From Cephalopachus bancanus (lineage: Eukaryota; Chordata; Mammalia; Primates; Tarsiidae): a stretch of 64,000 bases of DNA. The translations under genes were made by a program, and so were the position numbers. Of this stretch, positions 33,655 to 46,239 are shown in pieces. Below the pieces are notes generated by a model. That model was not told the origin of the DNA and did not search any database. It saw only the letters and a program-made list of their open reading frames with translations. Within the stretch, counting starts at the first letter, position 1. Each line of letters starts with the position of its first letter. The stretch spans positions 6,386,001 to 6,450,000 of the forward strand of contig JAPVLO010000153.1 of the NCBI GenBank assembly GCA_027257055.1, read 5' to 3'.

Positions 33655-34500
33655 TTGACCTCTTTGTCCTGTTCATTTTTAGGAGGAGAAGTAAATTCTA
33701 TGGCATATAAATATTAAATAACTTTATTTTTGTTTGCATTTAGTTATCATATATTTGCCTATTCTATTTCTCCTGCTTTTTCTATCATTTAATTTTAGAT
33801 ACTTTTTTATGAATAAAATATAGTTAGATTTGTAAACATTTATTCTGAAAATCTTGAGCTCTAATAGTAGAGTTTAAGCTATCCATTTTTATTGTAAGTA
33901 TGATATCATTGGTATGTCTGTCATCTTTTTTAAAAAGTATTTTGGCTGGGCTCGATGGCTAAGTCAGTAATCCCAGCACTTTGGGAAGCTGAGGCAAGTG
34001 GATTGCCTAAGCCTGTGGGTTTGAGACCAGCCCAGGCAACTTGGTGAGACCTCATTTCTACAATAAATAAAAAATTAGCCTGGCGTGGTAGCGCGTGCCT
34101 ATAGTTCCAGCTACTTGGAAGGCTAAGGTAGAAGGATCGCTGGAGCCCAGCAGGTTGATGCTGGGGTGGCAGTGAGTGTGCCACTGCACTCCAGCCTGGG
34201 CGACAGTGAGACTCCAACTCAAAAAAAAAAAAATTAAATAAATAGTATTTTTACTTTTGTTTTCTTTACTATGTGTACTGTCTTAGTTCCTAAGTAAGCT
34301 GTGCTTTCTTCATTCAATATTTTGCAATGTTTTGGAAAGTACTTATCCTATATTAAATTTTTTTCTACTGGTTATGTGGTTATGAAAATCATTCTCTAGC
34401 CACATTTACTTAATTGTCAAAGTGAAGAGTAAAGTGTCATTATTTTACATCTATGTTTGCCATTCTCCCACCCATATAAACACTTCCTTTATTGTGAACT
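33655..34500 (-). mobile_element. L1 fragment, antisense, split by an Alu
   Basis: TTGACCTCTTTGTCCTGTTC, TTAAGCTATCCATTTTTATTG and AGCCACATTTACTTAATTG look like antisense L1M. Weakly anchored. Confidence 0.5.
33944..34235 (+). mobile_element. Alu, tarsier-type, sense
   Basis: GGCTGGGCTCGATGGCTAAG to CTCCAACTCAAAA. AGTATTTT at 33936-33943 and 34243-34250 is a possible target duplication. Confidence 0.93.
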
Positions 34501-35825
34501 GTATAGAATAAAATCGGTTAACCAGGGAACGTGAAATGATCAACTTTAAGGTAACAATTGTTGGTTCTAATGCGCTCAAGATTGGAAGCTAGTACAAAGA
34601 GCAGGAAAAATCTGTCAGGAGCAATATTACAGATTTTTGAAAAATTTTTCATCATGTAGTGCAGTGAGAATTTATTCACTGCTAATCAGTGAATAAAGAA
34701 AACATAGGCTATTTTTCTGCAACAGATCTAATCTGCATAAGCCTCACCTGACAGGCCTCAGGAAATAACAAACACTTCATTAATGGTTTCTAGGTTCCTT
34801 TAAAACACAATTGCCTTCAGGTAAATGTTCAGTCTTCTGAATATTCCCTACCTCAGTAATCCTTTTTTCAAGAGGGCATCAAGAGACTTGGAGAAATGGA
34901 AATGTACTCAGTCTCCTAGTGAAGAGGAAGAGAGACTCCTACACTGGGGTTTCCCCTGGTCCTGATAGGTCTCTGCCACACGATGATATGTCTGGTCTGA
35001 TCTCTGGATTGGTGTTCCATTTTTTTTCTTCCTACCTCTCTTACCTACTCTCCTTACTTGAAGGTGTATTTGCTCTTTCCTTTTCCTTGGGGCCTCGATG
35101 GCAAATAGAACTCAGAAGAAAATGAGCTTATCAATAATATATTTTCATATATACATATGTAGATTTACACAATCTTCTGTTCCATTTATTTTTATTATTA
35201 CAACGAATGAGCAAGATGGTAAGAATGTATAAGAATCTTCCTAGCGCTGGTGAAAAGGAAAAGAAAGGCCAAATCTAGGGAAAAAATTAAATTCTGAATG
35301 GACTAAGTACTATTTAAGTTTTATAACTGAACATTCATATATAAAAGTACATTCATTAGCACTTTTTACAAAACCTTACACTTTGTTGATATTTGATAAA
35401 TGCTTTATAAATGAACAAATAAACAAATGGAGCGGGTCCTCATCTTGGGAAACTGGAATTGCGTGATTTATTTTTGAACTAGCAATTGCTTTCAGTAGCA
35501 AATAGGGCATACCTTGAACCCAGTGCAGTGTTCCAGAATTTAGGGAGTGTGTGTGTGGGGGTGTGTTTTGAACAACATACTGGTTTTGAGTCCTCATTCA
35601 GCTAACCTCTCCCCCAACTCCCACCCTAACCACTCTCCAGATAAATGTCAGGAAGAGGAGAAAATGAATAGGGAAAGAAGAGTGGACTAGAATAATAATC
35701 ATATTTCTGACTGTCATAGAACCAGAAAAAATAGAACTCAAGAATGACTATAGCCACATTCTACTTTTCTTAATGGTTGAATTTTCAGGAACTGTGACCA
35801 TGTACAGAACTCATCCAAGAACCCG
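34501..35825. other. Unassigned sequence
   Basis: No recognised repeat or gene. The 34560-34870 part is well mixed in base composition and might be conserved non-coding DNA; that is only a guess. Confidence 0.45.
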
Positions 35826-35827
35826 GG

Positions 35828-35940
35828 ACAAAATGAGTTTGTAAGTCTTTGAGAGCTGAGAGCCTGTGTTATCACTTTTAAGTATTCAGTACCAGGTACA
35901 ATATCTGACCCATAGTAAAAGCTCAAAAATGTTTGTTCAC
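35828..35940 (+). mobile_element. L2 LINE 3' end
   Basis: CAGTACCAGGTACAATATCTG, ACCCATAGTAAAAGCTCAAAA, ATGTTTGTTCAC match the sense L2 end. Confidence 0.65.
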
Positions 35941-36598
35941 CTCTTCTGAGAATTATAAATATGCTTTGATGTAACAAATAGCTATTATAAAGCCCATGCA
36001 CATTTTGTATAGCTGGTGAGACCCTAGCCTCAGGGCTTCAGTTTTGGAATTACATACAAAATTAGACTTACTGGTTTAAAAAATAGACTAAGTCATTAGA
36101 GCAGATTTTTCTGAGAAATAATAATTTTGAGAAAAGAAGAGACTTGACCATGAATGAATAGCAAAATAGTCTGTGGTGGGATCCTGTTTTTGCATTCATA
36201 TAGCACTTGCACATGACCCAAAAGATGAAAGATTAGTAGAGGAGTGTCATCAATTATGGACAAGATTTTGATATAAGGATTGGGGACTGAGAAGCCCTGA
36301 CCCTCAGGAAAACACTGAGGCATGAGACTGAATCACAGATTCAGTCTGGAGGGTACAGTGTGACATCGAAGGGCTTGGTAATCCCAGATGGTGGACTGGT
36401 GAGACAAGAACAGAGTTCAGATTGCATAGGTGCCCTTCTCCGCTTCCTCCCACTTGTGGGTAAAGCCAAAGTCTTCCTATAAAGGGCTCTTTCTTCCTGC
36501 ACATTGGTATATTCAGGACTTTTTCTACACTTGTCTTTTCAAGTTTTCTTAGGATTGTTGGTGCTTGGTTGCTGACTTTTTATCTTTCTGATGGATTA
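35941..36598. other. Unassigned sequence
   Basis: No gene or repeat recognised. Short minus-strand open frames only. Confidence 0.45.
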
Positions 36599-36599
36599 C

Positions 36600-37008
36600 T
36601 ATCTTAGTCAGCTCAGGCTGATATAACAAAATACCATAGACTGGGTGGCTCAAAAAGCAGACATGTATTTTTCATGTCTATAGGCTGGGAAGTCCAAGAT
36701 TAAGGTGCCAGCAGATTTGATTCTTGGTGAGGGCCCTCCTCCTGGCTTGCAGACAGTCCCATATTGCTGCGTGTGCATATGATCTCTTTGTGTGCATGCA
36801 TGTGGAGAGAGAGAGAGAGAGAACTCTCATGTCTTTTGCTCTTATTGTAAAGGCACTAACCTCATCATGTGTTCTCACCATCATGGCCTCATCTTAACCC
36901 AATTACTTTCCAAACACCCCATCTCTAAATATCATTACATTGGGGGTCAGACTTCAATATATGCATTTTGGAGGGGATACAGACATTCAGTCCTTAGCAG
37001 CCCCTAGG
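36600..37008 (-). mobile_element. MLT1-like MaLR LTR, antisense
   Basis: TATCTTAGTCAGCTCAGGCTG, AATACCATAGACTGGGTGGC, GGCTGGGAAGTCCAAGATTA, TCATTACATTGGGGGTCAG and TACAGACATTCAGTCCTTAG match the reversed MaLR LTR from end to end. A (GA)n run is at 36806-36823. Confidence 0.85.
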
Positions 37009-37299
37009 CTCCTGATATTTTTTACAAATTGCTCTAACAGGACACCGTTATAGAATTCTGTTGGGTTATAGCAATCCTCTGTCCTCCAAACTCTGCCCAA
37101 TTTCATGGATCAAATTCTGGACCATTATTTCAGCAGGGCTGTGTGGACAAGTATCAGCTAAAATGACTCAGGTTCCATCATTAAACAGATCAGGAAGAGG
37201 TTGCAGCTCAACCATTTAAAAGCTGGGCCTGAATTTTCTCATCTTCAATAAGAGACTGATAATAAAAATAGCTAGCTATGGAAGTGCTTCATAAGACAC

Positions 37300-37490
37300 T
37301 GGCCAAGCATCCTTCACAAACAACTCATTGAATCTTCATAAAAATTCTGAAGTAAATGCTATAATTATGCTCATGTTGTTAATGAGGAAATGAAGGCTTA
37401 CTGAGTTTAAGTAACTTGCTTAAGGTTGTACAATTTGTGAGTCAAGAAGCCTTGATTCAACCTAGCTCTGATTCTCAAACCTAAGCTATA
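37300..37490 (-). mobile_element. MIR SINE, antisense
   Basis: AATGAGGAAATGAAGGCTTA, AGTAACTTGCTTAAGGTTGT, TTGATTCAACCTAGCTCTG follow the reversed MIR core. A second weak MIR tail lies at 37235-37290. Confidence 0.75.
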
Positions 37491-37575
37491 CAATGTAAAT
37501 TTTACATAAGAAGGTATATAGGATGTACTTACTGGTAGCTATTATTGTTTTCCTTATCTTATTATTATTATTATT

Positions 37576-38122
<547 letters not shown>

Positions 38123-38159
38123 CTTTATCATTATTGAAGTCGACCCCTGTATGTTCAAT

Positions 38160-38340
38160 TCTTACATTCATTAGTTCATTCATTCCATATTTATGAAGTG
38201 CCTATTATGCACTGAGTTAAGTACTCTGGCATAGCTGAGCTAAGCATACTCTTTCTTTTCTCTTTTGTTCCCTGTCTACTCTCCTGGCACTTGACACTGA
38301 CCAAGCCCTGTGAGGGAGCTCCTGGTTGACAGATTAAGTT
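38160..38340 (-). mobile_element. L2 LINE 3' end, antisense
   Basis: TTCATTCATTCCATATTTATG, AAGTGCCTATTATGCACTGAG match the reversed L2 end. CATAGCTGAGCTAAGC follows. Confidence 0.6.
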
Positions 38341-39185
38341 CATGAGACAGGTGGGCTGTCTCAGTGTGGGTCCCCTTAAGGCAAAGCCTGTGACAAGGAT
38401 TTGAGCAGCCTTTGGGGATACCTCTTTGCTGAGGAGGTGACTCTAGGAAGCAGAAGTGAGAAGTGGAGACAGTGAGACAGGGAAGTAGAAAAAGCCACAG
38501 TGTAAGGATGCTATCAAAGCTGCTACTGTGGATAGCAGTGCTGGATTCTCCTGGGACTACTTGAGAAGTATACAGAAGCCTGTCAGTCTCCCTGAAGATG
38601 AGCAGGAGGAGCTGGAGTATTTATCTACCCACCATACTCTGTACCAAGTTAGTTTAGGGTTGCCTCTGAGGACACAAACTTCAGACTGCACTTACCTGTC
38701 CTACAAAGACCTGAGGCAGAATGCAGAGAGACTCCATAGTACGCAAGAAATCTGGTGGTATAATTTGGATAATGTCCTTCATCACAAGATCACAGGTGAA
38801 AAATTCCTTGTCAATGTGATATTCTCTTATTATTTTTGAGTTAGGATCTTACTCCGTTGTCCAGGCAGGAGTGCAGTGGCACACTCACGGCCATCCCTGC
38901 TGGGCTCAGGCGATCTTTCTGACTCAACCTTCCAAGTAGCCAGAACCACAGGGGCACACTACCATGCCTGGCTAATTTTTGATTTATTGTGGAGATGAGG
39001 TCTAACCAAGATTCCCAGACTGGTCTCGAACCCATGGGCGGCCTCTCAAAGCTCTGGGATTACAGGCTTGAGCCACCGTGCCCAGCCCGATGTGATATTC
39101 TTAAAGAAAGTCATTCCTCTTTAGCTCAAACTAGCTAGAGTTGGTTTTGCAACGTGCAACTAAGAACACTGACTGATACATCCTC
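38341..39185 (+). mobile_element. Possible old LTR remnant, split by an Alu
   Basis: TTGAGCAGCCTTTGGGGATA, GAGGAGGTGACTCTAGGAAGC and the end AACACTGACTGATACAT resemble an old ERVL LTR. The 103-codon frame at 38528-38839 lies in it and runs into the Alu, so I do not call it a gene. Confidence 0.4.
38826..39089 (-). mobile_element. Alu, tarsier-type, antisense, shortened
   Basis: Duplications ATGTGATATTCT are at 38814-38825 and 39090-39101. Deleted around CCCATGGGCGGCCTCTCAAAG. Confidence 0.93.
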
Positions 39186-39189
39186 CATG

Positions 39190-41065
39190 ACACTGGATAA
39201 GTGATGTTTTGCCTTACGATATTTGGCTTATGTTATTACAAGGAATTAAGACCAGACAAATCCAAGCAATAACAATAAACTTTAAGATTATCTGAGTGGG
39301 GCAAAATACCAAATGCTGCGTGAAACATCCAAAATTGAATTTTTTTCCCACTAAGAGTCTGAAAACTCAAAGACAGCCTGACCATTGTACACAGAAAGGA
39401 GTTTTTTGGCATATAGTCAAGAAAAGCTTTTCTTATTAAATCATTTCTGCCCTTACAATCTTGGCTCCTTTAGTTCAGATTGATTTTTTTTCTTTTGTCA
39501 TTATGTGCCAAGTAGATTATACAAAAGGTAAAATGCAGTGAAAAGAAATTGAAGTAGAATGGCTGTCCTTCACAGACTTATTTTCTGCTAGATTCTGACT
39601 GATTTCCTAAGAGTTCAGAGTTCCAGAGAGCAATCAGAGGTGGATTTTATTAAATCTTGGATTATAGAGCTTTAGAGCTTGAAAATCAGAGTCTGATCTT
39701 CTCGTTTTGAGGTTTTAAACTGATTAGAGTCAGATGTAGATTAGAAAAACCCTGGTGCACTGTTCTTTCTCTGCAAACGCATATTTTCTAAGAAAAGCAA
39801 ATGCTGCCCTGTCCCACACAGACCTTTACTTACAGCAGTTCTGCCCATGGCTTTCAAATCAGGGGTTTTACTGATGAAACAGATGGACAGAGATGAAATT
39901 TAAAATGGCCTCTGCACTCGAGAGGGAGGGAAATATATGTGATGGGCTTCAGGGTTTTTGCCTGGAAGTGGCCCCCATGTGGCAGGAAGTTTCTTCTCCC
40001 TGTTCAGCTCTCCCCTGAACTCTAGATTGAGCTGAATTTATTTCTCCTCAGGGTCCTTTTAGTTTCTGCTTAATGAGACCGGTGGTTGCTGAGCGTTTGA
40101 TTGACACTGGGTTATGTACAGCCTGTATTCATCTTCCTGAGAAAGGACATTGCACAAGAAAGGATTGCCAACGGCAACCATGGTGGCATTTCTGAGAGCA
40201 GCAGCAGCATTCCCAGCAACTCGTTCCCCACCCCAGTGGAAGGAAACACCACGCTGACCAGCGGACGGAGGGACGGAGGGAGGTGTGACGCCTTGAGCAA
40301 TTACAATATCCGCATGCACTGAGACCTCGGGTTCTTTTCTAGCCACACCATCAGACCTGCTCACTTTTCACCCACATGCAATTCTCCCGATTCCTAGGAC
40401 ACCTGAGCCAAGTCTAGGCTGGAGGGAAATACTTCTGGAATAAAATCAAATCGGTTGCAACATCTCAATTGCCTTAATGGATCAAACAACACTTCACTGT
40501 CAGTTTCCGGCACCCAAACGGATCTCCTTACTGGAGTCCCCCTATAAGAAATGCAAATCTCTGGCCAGCCTATAGCCGGGTCCCAAGCAATGCCCTTGAG
40601 GCTTAGCCAGGACACAGTGACTTGGAATGGAGGCTTGCTGAGCGTGTGGCCTGGCCAGGATGGTGTAACTGGCAAGCTAGCTGGAACAAGTTCTTCTGCT
40701 TCAGGCCAGTGAATATTTATGTCAAGCCAGGAGTAAATATAATGGATTTCACTTACTTTGTATCCCATGTATTGCCCGGGGAGAGGGTGGCAAGGGAAGT
40801 AGTCTTTTGTGTCAGTAGCACTTGTGGTAGCTCAGGCTAAGTTTGCTGCGCATGCCCTCCTCTCTTTCCACTCCTCCTTTCCTTGTCAGTACAGAACTCT
40901 GCACATTGTACATGAATATTCATATGACAGGATACGTCTCCTGGTTTCAGGTGGGCCTTGATTTTTATAAGACTGGTTGGTCCTGCATATTCAAAGTTTA
41001 AAAACAGATTAAGTAGTAATTTTTGTCATAATCCTCAAATTGAAAAAATAAAACAAACTCCACAT
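39190..41065. other. Unassigned sequence
   Basis: About 1.9 kb, the longest stretch without any repeat I recognise. GC content rises at 39950-40850. Both strands carry open frames at 40059-40364 and 40394-40768 that lack known motifs. GGACGGAGGGACGGAGGGAGG at 40264 is a short internal repeat, written here with its flanking base omitted. Confidence 0.45.
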
Positions 41066-41069
41066 TAAA

Positions 41070-41358
41070 TTTTTTTTTTTTAGAGACAAGGTCTCACTTT
41101 GTTCCCCAGACTGGAGTGCGGTGTCAGTCTTGGCTCAATACAGCCTTGAAGTCCTGGGCTCAAGGGATTCTCCTGCCTCACCCTCCTAACTAGTTGGGTA
41201 CACATCACCATGACAAGTTATATTTACTTATTTTTGTAGAGATACGGGTCTCAATATGTTGCCCAGGCTGGTTTCTGAATCCTGATGTGAAGCAATCCTC
41301 CCATCTTGGCCCCCCAAAGTGCTGGGATTACTGGTGTGAGTCGCTGCACCCAGTCCCA
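41070..41358 (-). mobile_element. AluJ-like, antisense
   Basis: T-tail then AGAGACAAGGTCTCACTTTG, with TATTTACTTATTTTTGTAGAG between arms. Old type, ends GCTGCACCCAGTC. Confidence 0.88.
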
Positions 41359-41359
41359 T

Positions 41360-42390
41360 TTTGTTTATATAACACATTTTCTTTAGTCATTCATCTGTTG
41401 ATAGGCATTTAGGTTGATGCCATATCTTGGTTATCTTTAATTGGACTGCAATAAACATAGGCGTACAGAGATCTCTTTGGTGTACTGATTTTATTTCGCT
41501 TTGATAAATACCTAGTAGTGGGACCACTGGATCATATGACAATTCTATTTTTAGTTTTTTGAAGAAACTCCATACTGTTTTCCATAGTGGCTGTACTAAT
41601 TTACATTTCCATCAGCAGTGTATGAGAGTTCCCTTTCCTTCCATTCTTCACCAGCATGTGTTATTTTTATTTTTTTTGAGTTGGAGTCTCACTCCATTGC
41701 CCAGACTGGAGTGCAGTGGCCGCTCCCGGCCACCACAGCCTCGACCTGCTGGGCTCCTGTGATCCTTCCGCGTCAGCCTTCCAAGTAGCTGGAACTACAG
41801 GCGCACGCTACCACACCCGGCTAATTTTTTTATTTATTGTAGAGATGAGGTCTCTCCAAGATGCCCAGGCAGGTCTCCAGCCCGCGGGCTCAGGCAATCC
41901 ACTCACCTCAGCCTCCCAAAGCGCGGGATTACAGACTGAGCCATCGAGTCCGGCAGCATGTGTTATTTTTTGTTTTTTTGATGGTAGTCATTCTAACTGA
42001 AGAGAGATGATATCTCATTGTGGTTTTAATTTGCATTTCCCTAATGATCAATGACACTGAACATTTTTTCATATACTCATTAGCCCTTTGTGTATCTTAT
42101 TTTGAGAAATGTCTATTCAGAGGCTTTGCCCACTTTTTAATGGGATTATTATTATTATTTTGCTATTGAGTTGTTTTGAGTTCCTTGTATATTCTGGATA
42201 TTATTCCTTTGTCAGACGAGTAGCTTACAAATATCTTCTCCCATTCTATAGGTTGTCTCTTCGCTTAGCTGATAATTTTCTTTGATGTGTAAGGACTTTT
42301 TAATTTAATATAGTCCTGTCTGTCTATTTTTGTCTTTGTTGCCTGTGCTTTTGAAGTCTTACCCATAAAATCTTTGCCTAGACTGATGTC
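41360..42390 (-). mobile_element. L1 3' region, antisense
   Basis: TAATTGGACTGCAATAAACAT, GTGGGACCACTGGATCATAT, CATACTGTTTTCCATAGTGG, then after the Alu TTTAATTTGCATTTCCCTAA and TTGAGTTCCTTGTATATTCTG. Clear antisense L1. Confidence 0.93.
41669..41954 (-). mobile_element. Alu, tarsier-type, antisense, inserted in L1
   Basis: Exact duplications AGCATGTGTTATTTTT (41653-41668, 41955-41970). CpG-rich and close to consensus, so a young insertion. Confidence 0.96.
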
Positions 42391-43210
42391 CTGAAACATT
42401 ACCCCAGGTATTCCAATTTAATAAGTTTTGACATATGTGTAGGCTACTTGATTGTGGTAAAATTGTCATCATAACCAAGACAATGAACATATTCATCCCC
42501 ATCCAAATGTTCCTCCTTTCCCTTTGTAATCCATTCCTCTCCCCTATTTCTGTTGTACTTTTATTTTCTTTCATTTTCAAACACTTTCTAATTTCCTTTG
42601 GTTTCTTTTTTGATTCATGGGTTATTTAGAAGTATATTATTTAGTTTCCAAATATTTGGGGGATTTTCAGGTGGCTTTTTGTTACTGATATCAAATTTAG
42701 AGCCATTGTAATCAGATAAATACTTTGTATAATATGAATCCTCTTAAATTTATACAAATTTGTTTTATTGCCCAGAATATGGTCTATTTGGATAAACGCT
42801 CAGTGTATTCTTGAAAAGAATGCGTATTCTGTGGAGTGTTCTATAAATATCAATTTGGTGTAGCTGATAGCATTGTTCAAGATGTCTATATCTTTATGGA
42901 TTTACTGTCTAATTTCTTATCACTTATTGAGAGATGGTCATTGAACTCTGCTATTTTAATTATGAATTAACAAAAATTTCTCCTTGAAGCTCTATCACTT
43001 TTTACTTCTGTATTTTTGAAGCTCTATTATTAGGTGTATACATTTTAAAAATTGTTATGTCTTCTTGAAGAATTGACCCCTTTATCATTATGTAATTATC
43101 TTTTCTATCCCTGACAGTAATTTTTTACCCTAAAGTCTACCAGCATGAAATTAAAATAGGCACAACAGCTTTATTTTGACTGGTTTTAACATGATGTATG
43201 TTTTTCCATC
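42391..43210 (-). mobile_element. Second L1, antisense (3'UTR then ORF2)
   Basis: GACATATGTGTAGGCTACTTG, ACCAAGACAATGAACATATTC (3'UTR), then TTTTGATTCATGGGTTATTTA, GAAAAGAATGCGTATTCTGTGG. Different L1 from 41360-42390. Confidence 0.85.
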
Positions 43211-43212
43211 TA

Positions 43213-43787
43213 CTGGGGGAGCCAAAAAATGCATATACAATTTAAGAGTGTTATCTATGTATTACTTTTTTGAAGTTCAATTGAATTATGGTAGCAATGT
43301 GTAGTATGAAGTTCACTCAAAAGATGGCGTTAATTGAATGAATGCTAGTGTCACTATGTGGCAGGCAGGACAGTCAAAGAAAATGGCAGAAGCACAGTTG
43401 TTCACAGAATGCAAGACCATTTTGAAGTGGTATTTGGAATTCAAGAATGTCATGGAAGTACAATGACATTGGAAGCGTGAGTATGCAACAGAACCTCCAA
43501 CACACCTAACAATTGCATGTATCTGTGATAAGTTTGAGATGCATGGTACTGTGTGTGATGTGCGTAAGGGAAGATTCAGGAGGCCTCGCACAACAACTAG
43601 TCCTGCAGTATTTTGTAGTAATCAGAAGTGTCTAGACGCTGATGGTAACCACTCAGAGCACCTCTTATAATTACAGAAGTCAAACGTGACTTGTATTCAT
43701 CTTTTGTTATTGGTATATATTGAGTATTACAATTTTTATACAGTTTTTTCCTTTCTTAAAATGTATATACATTTTTGGTACTCTCTG
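43213..43787 (+). mobile_element. Tc1/mariner-like element, 575 bp, internally deleted
   Basis: Terminal inverted repeats of about 33 bp: left CTGGGGGAGCCAAAAAATGC and onward to TTTAAGA; right end (reversed) CAGAGAGTACCAAAAATG and onward to TTTTAAGA. TA target duplications are at 43211-43212 and 43788-43789. From 43383 one frame of about 75 codons, with a single TGA, gives FTECKTILKWYLEF, EYATEPPTHLTIACICDKFE and GTVCDVRKGRFRRPRTTTSP. That is the N-terminal helix-turn-helix pattern of mariner-type transposases. The catalytic DDE/D domain is absent, so it could move only with a transposase supplied elsewhere. Confidence 0.88.
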
Positions 43788-43789
43788 TA

Positions 43790-44100
43790 TATAAATTTCC
43801 TATTGTTACTATAATAAATTGTCAAAAACTCAGTGACTTAAAACAACACAATTTATTATCTTATAGTTCTGGAAGTCAGAAGTTCAAAATCAGTTTCACT
43901 GGGCTAAAGTCAAAATGCCATCAGGTTTGGGTCCTTCTGGAGACTTTAGTGGAAAATGCATTTCCTTGCCTTTTCTAGCTTCTAGAGGCCTTGGCTCAGG
44001 GCCTCTTCCTCCATACTTAAAGCCAGCAGCATAGAATCAATGCAAGGAGACATAGCAGGATTCGTAATGAGTGGTAACTGTGGCGAGACCATGTTCTATG
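43790..44100 (-). mobile_element. MLT1-like MaLR LTR fragment, antisense
   Basis: CTTAAAACAACACAATTTATT, AGTTCTGGAAGTCAGAAGTTC, TTCCTTGCCTTTTCTAGCTTC and CCTCTTCCTCCATACTTAAAG match a reversed old LTR. It is likely the target into which the mariner-like element inserted. Confidence 0.7.
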
Positions 44101-44120
44101 GCTCATAAGAAAGTAAAGCA

Positions 44121-44419
44121 GGCCAGGCTCGGTGGCTCAGTCTGTAATCCCAGCACTTTGGGAGGTCGAGGCGAGTGGATTGCCTGAGCCTGTGGGTTTG
44201 AGACCAGCCCAGGCAATGTGGCAAGACCTTGTCTCTACAATAAATCAAAAAATTAACCAGGTCTGGTAGCACGCGCCTGTAGTTCTGGCTATTTGGAAGG
44301 CTGAGGTGGAAGGATCGCTGGAGTCCAGAAGGTCGACACTGGGGTGGCCGTGAGTGTGCCACTGCACTCCACTCTGGGTGACAGAGTAAGACTCCGACTC
44401 AAAAAAAAAAAAAAAAAAA
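44121..44419 (+). mobile_element. Alu, tarsier-type, sense
   Basis: GGCCAGGCTCGGTGGCTCAG to CTCCGACTCAAAA with long A-tail. Duplications AAAGTAAAGCA are at 44110-44120 and 44420-44430. Confidence 0.95.
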
Positions 44420-44430
44420 AAAGTAAAGCA

Positions 44431-45200
44431 TTGTTTGAAAACCCGGTGTTGTTTCTATATTGTATTCATTAAGTCATCTGGGAATACTCAACCTGGAGAA
44501 GCAAAAACTCCAGGACAAGACAGTTATATAAAACTAGTTATATAAAACTATTTGAAGAGCAAGACCTAACTTTCTAGTGCCATGTAGGTACTGTGCATAT
44601 AATCTGGTATGAGCCACTGTTAGTTAAAAAAGGAACTGATACTAAAGACAAATCTCATGTGCATGTCACCAACAGCCATTCTGGGATAAGAAAGAAAAAA
44701 GTACACAGGTATAAAGGGCAGAATCCCCCAATTTTGGGTATAGTTGAGGAGAATTGCTTTTGATGCCCTACCCATATCCTCTCTGGCCTTACCATTGTTG
44801 TGTCAGACTTCTCATGCTCTGGGACTTTCAGCAGGTGGGAGATGTCTGAGGGTTAGTTCCATCTCCCCTGCCTGGCTGCCCTCAACCAGTGACTGATGAA
44901 AGTTGGTGTGTACATTGTTCAGCTCTTTTGTTTGATGACTTTGAGGCATTCGTTCTGACTCCTTGTGTTCCCAAATGGGGTTATGTCCCAGTTACAGCAA
45001 GAATTGGCTTGATCACACACTGTTTATTTGCTGCCTTTTCTTTCTTGTCTTACTTCCTCTCTTCCCGTCCAGTGTTTCCTGGGATCACCTTCCCCTAAAA
45101 CTCCTTGTATTGAGTCTTTATATCAGAATTGGATACTGAACTAGCAGGTAAAGCAAAAGGAATATGGATACAATGAAAAGTCAAAATATCAAATAGAAAG
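44431..45200. other. Unassigned sequence
   Basis: A 14-bp tandem repeat TAGTTATATAAAAC is at 44523-44553. No gene or family recognised. Confidence 0.5.
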
Positions 45201-45202
45201 TT

Positions 45203-45525
45203 GAAAATCAGCTGAGCGAAGTGGTTCACACTTGTAATTACAGCACTTTGGGAGACAAAGGCAGGGTAATTGCTTGAGGCCAGCAGTCAAGATCATCCTG
45301 GTGAGACCCTGTCTCTACAAAAAAATTTTAAAAAGAAAACTAGCTGGGCATAGTGGCATATGCCTGTAGTCCCAGCTGCTTGAAAGTCTACGGCAGGAGG
45401 ATTGCCTGAGCCTAAGAGGTGGAGGCTGCAGTGAGTCAAGATCATACTACTGCACTCCAGTCAGAGTGACAGAGTAAGGTGCTGTCTCTGAAAATAAAAA
45501 TAAAATAAAATACAATAAAATAACA
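45203..45525 (+). mobile_element. AluJ-like, sense, with (AAAAT)n tail
   Basis: GCTGAGCGAAGTGGTTCACAC to CACTCCAGTCAGAGTGACAG, then a variable (AAAAT)n tail to 45525. Old inter-arm text AAAAAATTTTAAAAAGAAAAC. Confidence 0.9.
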
Positions 45526-46235
45526 TAGAGCTGAAAATTCCCTCAGTGAGGCTCTGGAACTAAACTGTAATGGGGTTATTGGCAAAAAGATGGTTTTTAA
45601 AATGTCCTTTGAAGGAGAAAAATGTGCTGAAAATCATGGTGAAATGCTTGCTCAGGAACATAAAACAGATGCTATAAAAACCCTATCAGTGAGGCTGGGA
45701 GTCCAGAGGGCTTTGATGACTCCAGTCTTGTACTTTATTCACTGGCAATGTATTTTAGATTTGCCAGACCTCCTGAGGTTGCTATAGTATTTGTAAACAA
45801 ACTTTGTGGTCAACATACTCTGGGGTGGTACAACAATGCTAAGGAGGTTTGGAGGAGGCAGGGTGCTCTTGCTGGGAAGGAGTCTTGAAAAATGACATCT
45901 TTGAAAGGCACAGAACACAAAGCAATGGAACTGGCTGCCTTGCTGACTGAGATCAGCCATGTTTGCTCACTTAATTCCCTCTTTCCCTTCTTTCTTCCAG
46001 CATCCCCCTTCCCTGCAGGCATTTCACCACTTCTCTGTCAAGAGGAAAAAGGAGTAAAAGTCATAGGAAAAGATTTAAATTTCGATGGTGTGGCCAGAGG
46101 CATAACCTTCTCTAAGGCCCCTGAAAGTTAAGGTCCAGTTGAGGAAGGAAGGTTAACAGGGATCATTTCACATTGCTTTGGCTGCCTGATCAAAATGTTG
46201 AGTTCACAAGTGCCTGCCATTCTCTCTTCCCTGAA
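45526..46235. other. Unassigned sequence
   Basis: No recognised repeat. Overlapping frames on both strands at 45739-46131 have no motif. Confidence 0.45.
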
Positions 46236-46239
46236 AGGT

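Noticed and set aside
40101..40364. Opposing open frames in the repeat-free region
   Set aside because: Frames on both strands, no motif, and a purine-rich internal repeat (GGACGGAGG) explain the openness.
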